A DNA stretch of 64,000 bases, taken from assembly GCA_023101725.1 (NCBI GenBank), contig JALJCO010010195.1, positions 186,001 to 250,000 of the forward strand, written 5' to 3'. The stretch is from Atherinomorus stipes (Eukaryota > Chordata > Actinopteri > Atheriniformes > Atherinidae). The notes under the pieces are model-generated. The model did not search any database and was not told the DNA's origin. It saw only the letters and a list, made by a program, of their open reading frames with translations. A program made the translations under genes and the position numbers. Within the stretch, counting starts at the first letter, position 1, and each line of letters starts with the position of its first letter. This document shows positions 38,501 to 48,639 of this stretch, one piece after another.

Positions 38501-41500
38501 AGGGTCAGGAGATCTATTCCCGGCTTCCCCAGATTACATACTGAAGTGTCCTTGGGCAAGACACTGAACCCCAAGTTGCCTCCCGATGTGCCTATTGGGG
38601 TATGAATGTGTGTATGATTGTGTGTGTGTCTGGGTGAATGTGCCGTAGTGTAAAGCGCTTTGAGTAGTCAGTACGACTGGAAAAAGCGCTATATAAGTAC
38701 AGTCCATTTACCATTTTAAACCTGACGCCCTTGCTGCAGTCGGTCTGAACGCACCATTAATGTAATTTCAGAGCTGGTTTAACTTCTGTTTTTGTCTAAG
38801 AACCAGATTGTTTTCAAAGCGAGACACTTCATTACTTCTGTTTGTTCAAACTCCCCTTTAGTTTATTCTGAACTTCTGTCCAGAATCACATTGCAAGGAA
38901 ACAGCTCATTTCTTCTTCAGATCGCATCGTTCACCCAGTCCCCCCCCCCATTTACTAAAAGAGAAAACATCTTGCTAATTTTACACTGCTGTTTGTATTT
39001 TTGTGCAGTACTCTTTTAATCTGTGGCTTGTATGGAAAACTTACACTGCAAAAACTCAAATCTTAGCAATTATATTTTTTCTAATTTCCAGTCAAAATAT
39101 CTCACACTCAAAATAAAACAAAATTACCTAAAGAGGAACATTTCAGTAAGATAGAAGATCTTGTTTTAATTCCATGCATTTTAATTCAAGCAATCTTATC
39201 AAGAAAACTTTGCTTGTTCCATTGGCAGAATTGTTTTGCTTATTACAAGCAAAAAATACTTTTTAAAACTTATTTTAAGAATGGCCAAGATTTTTTTGCT
39301 TGTAATAAGCAAAAAAACTCTGCCAATGGAACAAGCAAAATTTTCTTAAGATTTCTTGAAGATGCATTGCCTTAAAACAAGCTCTTATATCTTACTGAAA
39401 TGTTTCTTTTTAAGGAATTTTGTCCTGTTTTGAGTGTGATGAGATATTTTGACTAGAAATGAGAAAAATTTACTTGCTAAGATTTGAGTTTTTGCAGTGT
39501 AGAAATCTTCAGCTGTTTTTGTTGGTCTGCATAATCTTCCCCTTTCAGGTAAGTGGTTATTGGTTCTAGCTCAGTAAGACACTGGTGCTGCATTTGGACC
39601 AGTTTTCATGGGTAAGAATCAAACACAATGAAGTGGTCTGCCAACACCAGCTCCATCCCTGGACTAGAACTGCCACAATCATTCATAGAGACAACAGTCT
39701 TCATAGTTACGAGATTCTAGTTTTTAAAGTCAATATGTCAGTGCTTACCGGACAGGGCCAGTGCTTCCCTTCAATGTGCCTGAGGCGATGCATAATTAGA
39801 GCGTCACAATCCTTGTAGGCGGCTGGGCACTGCAGACAGGCGTGGGCAGCCTTTGGTACTTTGGGTGCTTGACTACGAGGTCCTCGAAGCTGCTTTAGGC
39901 GTGCTCGACGTATGGCATCAAGCATGACACAGCTCCTACTGCTCAGAGCAATGACTTTACCTTGTTGCTGGAAACAAGATGGAAAGGAAGAAAATTGAAA
40001 ACGACTTAAGACAAATTTGATATATTTCAGTAGTGGCTTTACTGATTTGAGTATTATAATCCTTCAGACAAAAGTATTTTAACTTTAAATACCCATGTTA
40101 AGACCCCAAACAATTTACAGAAATCATCATTAACTGCTCTAACATCTACCTTTGGCATGGTCCCAGGAGTTTTTGACCCAGCACATTTAGCCAGATGCAA
40201 TGCAGAGTTTCTGGAGTTTTTCCTGAGTGTCTTCGCCTGGTCTTGAGTCTCCCCCCTCCTTTTCCCTTCTCTCTTCACCACAGGCAGGACGGGTGGCCCT
40301 CTAGCTCTCAGTGTCCTGTGGGGAGACTCTTCTGCCTCAAATCTTTCCCCAACCTGTGACACGGAGCGCGTTAAGCAGATATCTACACTTTCCTCCTCTT
40401 TCTTCAGCCCTGCCATGGGCACCCCTGCTGGCCGACAGAAGCTAAACAGAAATCCTGAGTCCAGTAGTTTGATGGGGGGTTTGCTCTGGCGTTTTCCCAG
40501 ATCTGGTGAGGGAGGATCATGGTAAGGTCCAACAACTGGCACAGGATCTGCTGGCTCCTCTTTAATGGCTTTGTAAAGAGGATGGTTGTAAAAGGACGGT
40601 GGAGGTACATGCCCTGAAAACTGGAACCCATTAGGCTCAGTATCCTTCACTTTTGGTCTGGTGCTCACAACCCCCTTCAGACCCTGGCTCCCCACCTTTC
40701 TTCCGTCCTCTCTTGGCTTGCTCTTTGCCTTGTACATCTCCTTTGTGGAGCCCTGCTTGAGTTTGGACTTTGTGGCTGGTCGGCTGCTGTTATAACGCAG
40801 TGTTTTTACAGTTTCTGCCGTGCCTTTATTTCTGGTCTGTGCCCTCTGTGAGGGTGGGGATTTGAGAGATATGTGGCCATGGTTACTGTCTGATGAAAGC
40901 CTGACACCTGAGATAGAGTATTCAGCTGGTTCTGCTTTGATCCTGACTTTTTTTCTCGAAAGAGTCTTGATGGTGCTGTGTCGCCGTGGCTGCTGGACAT
41001 GAACGTGGGCACCATCCCCCGTCCTGACAGAACGTCGGAGTTCCCTTCCACCATAGGCAGGCCTGGAAGTAGGCTGAAACAGGTCTGGTAACACCACTTT
41101 ACTTCGCATGCTCCTGTCAGTTGGAGGAACATGCTGCTTGACATTTTTTCGCCTCTTGGCAGTAATCTGCTCTGTGCTGACCAAGCCCACGGGTTTCGTC
41201 TTGGCTGACTTGTTGAGAAGTCGACTGTTAATGGGGTTACACAGGGGAAGTGATAGAGTCATATCCCCATATGACAGTCCTGGGGCTGATGAACGGGGTT
41301 TCCGCCTTTTAGTCAGTGAGTAGTTATTGGCCTTTAATTTCCGAAGTCGTTTCTTTTGTCTCCAGCCGATCAGATCTTCTGGTCTGGGAAGGAGAGCAGT
41401 CCTCTGTAGCCCCAGAACATTCATAAGCTTGTACTTCTCTTGTGCTCTTGCATAATCGTCTTCATCCTCTCCAATATCCTCTACTTCCTGCTTGACTCTG

Positions 41501-44410
41501 ACTGGGCTGCACGCAGCGGTGGGCCTCGATCTAGATGTGCATGAGAGCTGGGTAATGGAGTGAGATTTTCTGTTTCTTTTAGGGGTTTCTGGGATTGGCA
41601 GCAATCTCTGAACTTCTTTGGCCGCTCCAGGAGAGGAGCGGAGAAGACGGGTGTTTGGTGGTGATATGGGTGAGTAATTCCGTGGCTGAGATGTGGCTAT
41701 GGCATGACGGGGTGTAGTGGCCTTCTTTAAAGAGGGAGATTTGAAGTCCATGAGCTTCATCCTGTGTGAGGGACTCAGAGGGAGGCCGTTATGGCTTTGG
41801 GAATTTGGCATTCTGCGCAAATTGTGTTGAGGACTTCCTTGTAAAGACTCATCTGATGAATCCAGTGTTAGGCAAAAATTCTCGTTTGTACCACCCAATC
41901 CTAAAACCCCTTCTCTTTGTTGATGATAGCACTCGTGGTATGCACCAGCGTAGGCTGAGGTAAAGTTCTTGCCAGAATGAAGTTGCTGTTCCTGTTCTTT
42001 AATGAGGGCAGAGCAGGCTTCTACTGCTGGCCACATGCCCAGATGGCGGGCCATCGTACAGACTTCAGATAGGTCGTCCTGACGAACACGCAGAGTGGAG
42101 GAATAGGAGAAGTCCAGCAGAGACAGAAGACTATCCTCACTGAAACCTGGTTGGGACAAAAAAGACTCAATGTTAGCAGAGGACCAGAGAGATGGCAGGT
42201 TGAATGGGAGTACTGTGTAAATGAAAAAAAGAGGAGACAAGAAGCCAATATTCATTATTTGTTGATCGTCGGTGGTCAACAAATTCTTAGCCTGGATTGT
42301 TGACTGAATCATACACTGACAAATCCGGCTCAACTAAAAGGCTGAGAAACGATACCTCATCCTGCCTAATTAATTAATTAGAGGAATAACAACATGAACC
42401 ATGTCAGCACATGTAAATAATTATCATGTGGGGGAAAATTTTGCACTTTCATACTTAGCGCTATTATTTTAAAATAAATAGATACATGGCTAATAAAAAA
42501 AAAAGTGCAACCCCACTGTTATTTTTTTAATTTTAATTAACTACAAGTCTGTACATGAAATGAAGGGAAACTCAGACTCAAACTGGTCAGTGATTACTCT
42601 ACACCGTTTCCACACCATGTGCTTATGCACAACAGCTGTGTCACGTAAGTAGTGCAGCAATAAGGCAAATTAACACGAGCAAATAATGCTGCAGTTTTTT
42701 TCACTGCTTAAAAAATATGTACTTATTTTTCAAGCCCCATCTACAAGTCTATCTAAGCATTATCTAGACAACGGAAATGATGCAGCTCAAGATGATGGGA
42801 TCATCAATAACAGTCCCTCAGTCAGAGCCACAGTGAAGATCTTTGTCAAGAGAGCACAATGAAGCCAATTAAATGTCATTAAAAGCTCATGGAAAAGCTC
42901 GCTTTTGTTTTTTTTTTTCTATGCAGTTGTTGTCCTGCAATCACCCCAACTGTTCTAAAATGATCCCTTATAACTAAACTTCAAGTTATCACATGAATAT
43001 TCTTTATTTTTTTATTATCAGTGTAGAAATTAAGGAAAAGGAAAATATTGCAATATCTATCTTTCTTTTCTGCACTGTGCAATGCTTGCTGCCATGGTAA
43101 CAGAAAATGAGAACCTGTTTACTGGAAGGCGTCATCAACAAACTTAGTTTCTTTGAGCGCTTTGTGTTGCCAAGTCTTTAGTACACCCATTCTCTCATTC
43201 ATAAGGTATGAGGAATCAGCATCACACAATCTAGCAGAACATATTAAATACAAGTACATTTTTATAAGTTAATACTGAAATTATGATTAAATATACACAC
43301 AAACCTCTCTAACACAGTTGATAGATTGACATCAACATCCAACAACCACTTATGATTAATCTATTTTTAGTGGAAGGTTAAATCATCCTCTTCTATCACA
43401 TTTTCATTCTTTGTAATACAACCTTTATTAAATCTGTATGCAGCTTTTGACGCATACAACACAGATGACTGGTCATTTGTCACGCTATGATGAACATGTA
43501 TGTGAAACAGTTCAGGTCAGAATGATTGTGGAGCAGCTAAAACACATTTTTAAAACTCTACAAACCAGACGTAAAGTCTAACATGATGAGTTTTTGCATG
43601 AAAGCTCAGATAATATTAATTCATCTTATAAATTCATCTTGAAATATTTCCACTTGTAGAAACACAAATACAACTGCTACATTATTGATTATTATTGGAG
43701 ATGTAAAACAAACAATTAGTGCTGTGTCTGTGTGACTTTACAGTCATAAATACAGAATTAAACCATGGATCTGTTTGATCCACATTATTATCTTCATTTG
43801 TCATTATCTTTTCATCTTTGTTTTAGTTATAGCTGAACAATTGTAAAAAAAAAAAAAAAAAAAGAAGAGAGTAATTTAAAGTGAGATTTTCTTCATCTAT
43901 TCTATGTAAATGGCTCCAGTGAACAGAATGGACCCCAACAGTGTGCACATGCTGTCTCTTCTGCTATATTTTAAATAAACAATCTAAACTGGCTCACATT
44001 CATATTTTCATACCTGTGCTAGATTAAAATGGAGGGCCTGCTCTTAATGCACTCGTTGCCATGGTAATTCATAGCATGGGGGCTCCATTTCTGATGCCTC
44101 GTTTTGCCACTAGCCACAGTAAAACTCAACTCAGAATAAAGGAGCTCAGACCTCTCTGTACCTACTCTGACTTTTATTTAAACATAAGTCAGTATTATAA
44201 TGTAAAACTGTATTTTGAACATTCAGTTGGATAAAACAGATATATCTGAGAACTAGGAAATCATAATATAAACTGGAGATCAATAATGAAATAAATAGTT
44301 GGGTTGCTGGAAAAGACATTTTCAGGGTTTTCCACAGAGACACTGAGTAGCCAGCCATAATATCCAAGTAGCCAGCTGGTATGGGGGGTGAGACATACAT
44401 ACATACATAC

Positions 44411-44472
<62 letters not shown>

Positions 44473-47400
44473 GTATATACATTGACATAATGCATTCCCT
44501 AGCCCATTACCCTAAACCTAACGCCCATAACTGATTGCCTAAACCTAACCGTTGTCCTAACCAAAACCTAATTGTAACTTGAAGGCCCTGTACCTGATTT
44601 TATTTAAATCTCTTTCAGAGAAATGCTTTCTACATGGTATAATATGTGTTAAAAGAGGTAATTTCATAAAAATAAATCACTCATTGATTGCGTATATGCA
44701 TGAATCCAGGCTTTTCTAGTTTAGGTTTCTAAGGCTGGCGCGATGCTCTCTTCATGCCAATGCGGTTCGTTCTACATAAGTTTCGGTTTCCTATCAGCCA
44801 CTTACAGCGTTTTCAAACGAGAAGTGCCCTCCTCTCTCGCGTGCATGGCAGCACTTGTAAACAGAACTGCATGGCGTCTACCGAGGGTAAAGTCGCGATA
44901 CCTCAGCAAAACAGACTGAAAGCATAAAAGCTGAGGAGGAGAGAGACTTGAAACGCAGGAGAGACCAAAGAAGGAATAAAGTTCGTGTAAATCTCGGTGG
45001 ATTGTACTGAAGGTAGAGAGCAGCCGGATGCCTCGGACTGAATGTGGACTGGAAGTTCGCCTGGACAGGTATTTTTTTCAATAACTTTCTTCTCAGTAAG
45101 ATTTACATCCTCGGGTGCTGGCGCTTCCTCTGCTGGTCTACCGTATATAATACATAGTGATATTTACAACGCAACGTGACAAAGCTTTACATCACTGCTT
45201 CTCGAAGTGGCCGGTTAGAAACTTTATCAGGTCGTCATGTAGTAATGTCGCCTATAACATTATAACTTGTCATAACTGTGAATCTGTGTACATAACTGTA
45301 GTTACGGTAAACTACCGGTTATGACAGAAAATGTCATTTAGCTGATCCGCAGCCATTTACTGCAACCAGAACAGGAAATTCACTGGAAGTGCAAGTTTTC
45401 TCTGGAGAGTTTCTTTGTGCAACGGTTTTGGGTGGGGGGGGTTTAATCGGGGGGGGGCGGACGCCCCCCCCGAAAAGAAGGGTGTAGTTTAGTGGGGCGG
45501 CTGTGGGCCCGTGTTTTTTTGTGTTTTTCGGCCAAGGTTTCTTTTTTTTCTTATTTCACTTTCGCGTCGGGGGGGGGCGGTTGGTGTAGAAGGGTGGGGG
45601 CAAGAAAGGTTAGGGAAGGAAATCTGTGGCATTCAGTCCACGTGGGAGGAGAAGAGAGTTGAGCGTCTGCTTGGGTTTTCCTGGAAAGTAAGTAAAATAT
45701 AGAACAGAAAAGGGACGTTTGCTACTGTGGCTTCCGCTCCGCCACGCACAAAGAAACGGGGATTTTTTCATTTTGTTTTGCCCCACTCAAGCCTGTCACA
45801 TGACCCGACTTCACCTCGTCTAGACGGTGTTTTTGCAAAACTGTGGAGAAAGTGATGGAGATGTAATATCTCCAGGAAAGTCTGAATAGCTTTGCAACCT
45901 CCATGGGAAAACCTTCCGATCCGAGTGTTTGGCACAACTTCTATATTTCGCACTAACACAGGTTATAGTGCGCTCCTGTTGTCTCATTGTCCCTTGCAGC
46001 CACTAACAGGTGACGTGATTACCAGGTAAACTCTGGCTTCTCTGCGCTGCGGCTCCTTCCCAGATGATTTTGAAAAACACGGCGCATTTTCTATCTCTCA
46101 AAGGGACGATACGACCAAGTAAAAGAGGGCGTTTCGGCACCCTATAATACGAAGCATGCATAAATCTACGAATAAATATACGAGGCACGGGGCAAGAGCC
46201 CCACGATATCACTGGTTTGAAGGTGGATGGATGGATGGACTGATATGAGTTTACACTGCTACGGAACAGCGGAGTTTGAAAGTGAAACCAACGAGTTGGA
46301 GATAATTTCACCACAGATGCTCCACTCCTCAGCACTCGGTGGAGAAAAGGGCGGCGTCACAGCGGGACTTGCACCAAAGTAGCTTTAAGGGAAACTACGA
46401 TGGGGAAGCCTGAACGTGGTAGCTGCATGCGCCACAGAGCGCGTCATTGCGCAGAATCCCGACCGGAGCCCGACGGCTCCGATCCTGATTATAAACAAGT
46501 AGCCGGCTGAACTTAGTTGAGTAGTCGGCTATATGGCCTGCGCTTGTGGAAAGTACCAGAATGTGCTGTTCAACAAAAAACTTAAAAGTCGTTATGGCAG
46601 GTATGAACTGCTATTTTTTGAACACAAGAGGAAAATCGGGGGGAGGGGAGGGGTCTAACAATGCAATGATAACTTGTGTCGGGTGGAATCTATAATTCAA
46701 CATCCTTAAGTCATGCAGAAAGGTTCCTAGTTATTTTGCTCTTTAGATGTCTTACCAGTTAGATCTATGTCTGCTTTCTTGCTCGAGTCCATTTCAGTGA
46801 AGATTTCCTGAAAGTGGTCGCTGACGGCTGCCAGAACGGCTCTGTGGGCCGAGTAGGATCGCCCATTCGTCCGCAGGGTAATGTCACAGAACAACCCCGC
46901 CTCCCGTTGACTCCTCAGCTTGCTTAGCATGTCAGAGCTGTGTGACGCCATCGTCTTTGTGATACATCCTCTGTCATCCTGCTTCAGAGAGGTAAAGACA
47001 GTGAGACAAAAAAACAACACACACACAAAAAAACAAAAAAACTGAGAAGCATGATTATAGGAATGCAATGTGTGAGAAAGCTCTTGTTGAAGAGAAGTGT
47101 GACAGGGAGAATGAGTGAGAATGAGCAACAAAGTGTTGATTAAAATGTGTGAGATGCAGAGAAATGAGGTTTGGTAAAACATACAGGAGCTCAGAGTTTG
47201 ACAGGAGGAAAAAGGCCACAGGACAGAGTTAGTCATCAGTTGGGTCTTATGGCAAAATAATGCCCTTTCTTACCTCTGATTTCTTACTGTGCTGACTGTG
47301 ACAGTCTGGACAGCTGAGGACAAAGTCTCTGATATGGAAGTACATTCCTGTGGAGAAAACAGTTGTGCAAACATAAGGGGGGGAAAAAAGACAGTAGAGA

Positions 47401-48576
47401 TATTTGGCACAACTTAAAGAACTAATTTTAGAGGGTCAAAACTCCAGGGGCAAACATAGTACTGGATTTTCACCTTGATTAACATCACAAGATAAAATGT
47501 ATTGTTTGTTTACTTTAAATCGAAAGAGTCAAAGACATTGACAGATTATGAAACAATCAGGGCATAGACATAGATGTGTTTAACCAAGTCCCAAAAGAAA
47601 CAAAAAAGCTAAAACACTCAAAACAACCAGCAGAAATGTCAATAATATTAAAGGCTGTTTTCTGAGTTCTCTCTTTGTAGTCAAACATTGATCATTATAA
47701 GTCACTGCATTTTCTTTCTCACTTTCAGTATCATTTTTAATCATAATTTCCCTATGCTGCATCTGTTTGTTTAATATTATGAGCATGTTGTCATTCTGCA
47801 TCTTGTGTTTGTTTTAGACCTCATATTGGTAATGTAACTATTTTTAATTCTAGTTGTCATTTCTATGAAGCCATTGTGTCTCCACGTTTTAATTTTGTTT
47901 CCCTTGAAGGTGGGGCTGTGTCCAAGTTTGATAATCTTCTACCTTTTATGAAGTCATTTTGCATCTATCGGTTCTGGTATCTTCTGTTTGTCTTCTGTTT
48001 GTTATTATGTTTCTTCAGGGATATGTCATGCATCACATTTCTGAGATAGGACCCCCCCAGGCCTGTGCCCTCAAGTCCAACCAAAACAAAACGAATCATT
48101 TCCTTTCTGATACTGTATAATAAGATGTGAATAAAAGTCTAGGTGTAAGTAAGAGAAGGTGGGAAATTGGGAATTTGTTTTAGATTAACTGGAGCATGAA
48201 ACGCTGTCCTATGGAGTGATATGTACTTACCCTCCCACCAGTAGTTTTCAGCAACGCATTTATACGTTTCCTCCAGGGTGAGGTGGCGCTGATCAGGTCG
48301 CCGTCTGTGGAAGGTGGAGATGGCTTCATGTCTTCGGTCTTCGCTCAAAACCTCCCTGTAGTTGATGAAGCCTTTCTCCAACTTCTTGCGGTACAGCAGC
48401 CCATCTATCATCTCAAAGTTGGGCGACCACCGGGCGGGGGATCCATGCCCCGTGGAGTTCCCGACAGACTCAGCCTCCCCAGGTCGCTCTCGGCCTCCAT
48501 CCGACCAGGATTTGGACGGACAAAACATCTCTGAGTTCGCGTAACGAGCGTTCATGTGAGTGCATTCGCCGGCCAT
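35554..48576 (-). CDS. ZBTB11-like protein: H2C2 integrase-type zinc domain + BTB + two C2H2 zinc fingers
   Basis: Six exons (minus strand): 48576-48231, 47347-47274, 46978-46756, 42146-40150, 39967-39749, 35658-35554. All junctions are GT-AG with matching phases, giving 987 codons plus TGA. The start has a strong Kozak context (AAAATGG). Residues about 55-140 form an H2C2 domain (H90-x7-H98-x29-C128-x2-C131, with YWWEG), as in retroelement integrases and the ZBTB11 N-terminus. A BTB fold covers about 155-265 (LFCDITL, AHRAVLAA, LLDFSYSSTL). Residues 270-880 are basic and disordered with several psi-K-x-E motifs. Two C2H2 fingers lie near 905-970 (CLQC...H, CPLC...HIRTH), then EPKLYKCRSC and a short tail. 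Human ZBTB11 has about 12 fingers, so this is probably a divergent paralogue or fish-specific relative. A DNA-binding nuclear regulator is inferred from the domains. The exon 3 acceptor could be 3 bases earlier. Confidence 0.85.
36141..36398. repeat. G-run/purine low-complexity tract (possible assembly artefact)
   Basis: The tract contains many runs of 7-14 G separated by short A runs, for example GGGGGGGGGGAGGAAGAGGAGGG. The composition changes abruptly against AT-rich flanks. A similar tract lies at 45426-45600. Confidence 0.7.
36600..37130 (+). mobile_element. LINE fragment: C-terminal end of an L2/Rex-like reverse-transcriptase ORF
   Basis: The open frame 36821-37030 encodes the typical end of a fish LINE ORF2: GEAAFSFYVPHVWNKPESLR, then a FKSRLKTHLFS motif just before the stop. 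Everything upstream of the final ~70 residues is lost, so the copy is 5' truncated and dead. The fragment runs in the direction opposite to the host gene. Confidence 0.65.
37229..37239. repeat. Left 11-bp target-site duplication
   Basis: ACCAAAAAGCT, identical to 37819-37829 on the other side of the long-TIR element. Removing one copy plus the element restores a continuous ...GAGACCAAAAAGCTGCTGACG... host sequence. Confidence 0.85.
37240..37818. mobile_element. Non-autonomous long-TIR element with a perfect 11-bp target duplication
   Basis: The element is 579 bp. Both ends carry inverted repeats of about 67 bp (left starts AGCCTGGTACACCAGCCTGA, right ends GGCTGGTGTACCAGGCT) with only about three mismatches. 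It is flanked by identical ACCAAAAAGCT at 37229-37239 and 37819-37829. Long TIRs with a 9-11-bp duplication are the hallmark of Mutator-like elements, although some other superfamilies (for example IS4EU) also make 8-10-bp duplications. There is no internal coding sequence. Confidence 0.8.
38455..38716 (+). mobile_element. tRNA-derived SINE with a perfect 8-bp target duplication
   Basis: The A box lies at about 38465-38477 (GTAGCTCAGGTGG), and a degenerate B box near 38509-38520. A conserved body follows (CCTTGGGCAAGACACTGAACCCC) and then a LINE-related tail (AAGCGCTATATAAGTACAGTCCATTTACC). Direct repeats TAAACCTG flank it at 38447-38454 and 38717-38724. This family is common in teleosts. It should not be read as a tRNA gene. 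Confidence 0.85.
39044..39499. mobile_element. Foldback MITE with TA-flanked CACTGCAAAAACTC ends
   Basis: The left end CACTGCAAAAACTCAAATCT is the exact inverse of the right end AGATTTGAGTTTTTGCAGTG. The arms pair over most of the 456 bp, including GCTTGTTCCATTGGCAGA against TCTGCCAATGGAACAAGC. TA flanks both ends, consistent with a TA target duplication. It lies in intron 5 just upstream of exon 6's long intron end and 250 bp from exon 5. No coding sequence. Confidence 0.8.
42147..44320. other. Left part of intron 3 of the ZBTB11-like gene, no feature identified
   Basis: AT-rich intronic sequence with poly-A near 43845. No coding exon or clear element was recognised. Confidence 0.55.
44396..44470. 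repeat. (CATA)n-(AT)n microsatellite
   Basis: Short CATA units are followed by about 28 AT dinucleotides. Confidence 0.9.
45426..45600. repeat. G-run-rich tract (possible artefact)
   Basis: Runs of 7-9 G occur next to inverted C runs (GGGGGGGGGCGGACGCCCCCCCC). It resembles the tract at 36141-36398 and is unlike its flanks. Confidence 0.65.
47348..48230 (-). other. Intron 1 of the ZBTB11-like gene
   Basis: AT-rich intron between the two exons that together build the H2C2 domain. It splits the codon for G116 in the conserved YWWEG block. No other feature was seen. Confidence 0.75.
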
Positions 48577-48639
48577 TTTAACGGGTTTTTATATCCTCTT
48601 GTTAAGATGCAACTTTGTCCAACCTGAGCTAATTTATTC

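Larger units (their letters stand above)
37137..38752. mobile_element. Harbinger-like DNA element (host of two nested insertions)
   Basis: Inverted ends TTCAGACCGACCGCA at left and TGCAGTCGGTCTGAA at right bracket the segment. The interior has many GACGC/GCGTC motifs and an open frame (37836-38216, plus strand) whose part MADETEQLLDFIYSTRPEKD weakly resembles the MADF/SANT-type accessory protein of PIF/Harbinger elements. No transposase domain is visible. A 579-bp element and a SINE interrupt it. Superfamily assignment is tentative. Confidence 0.4.
35659..39748 (-). other. Intron 5 of the ZBTB11-like gene, packed with transposons
   Basis: This 4.1-kb intron separates the two cysteines of the second C2H2 finger. 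It contains a G/purine-rich oddity (36141-36398), a LINE fragment, a Harbinger-like element hosting a long-TIR element and a SINE, and a foldback MITE. Each is listed separately. Confidence 0.7.
44322..46560 (+). mobile_element. Probable decayed DNA transposon with GTAGCC-repeat ends
   Basis: The left end (CAGGGTTTTCCACAGAGACACTGAGTAGCC...AAGTAGCCAGCTGG) and right end (GTAGCCGGCTGAACTTAGTTGAGTAGTCGGC...TTGTGGAAAGTACC) are inverted relatives. Inside, 44872-45070 encodes a broken frame that starts MASTEGKVAIPQQNRLK and continues, after stops or shifts, with KVRVNLGG. That is the start of a protein commonly repeated in fish genomes, and it ends at a splice-donor-like GGACAG|GTATT. The interior also holds an AT microsatellite and a G-rich tract. 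The element class is uncertain. Confidence 0.4.

Noticed and set aside
38455..38530. Possible tRNA gene (A and B box)
   Set aside because: It lacks a cloverleaf and continues into a SINE body with a tail and an 8-bp target duplication.
40054..42333. Uninterrupted 759-codon frame taken as a complete single-exon gene
   Set aside because: The true coding exon is 42146-40150. Both ends show splice sites that join in phase to the BTB exon and the zinc finger exon; the extra residues at each end are intron read-through.
44490..44575. Interstitial telomere repeat (CCCTAAACCTAACC...)
   Set aside because: The units are irregular and differ from TTAGGG. The sequence sits inside a decayed transposon-like segment.
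46727..47236. 169-codon frame around the BTB exon
   Set aside because: Only 46978-46756 is exon. The Leu/Ser/Phe-rich start is translated intron, and the end reads past the donor.
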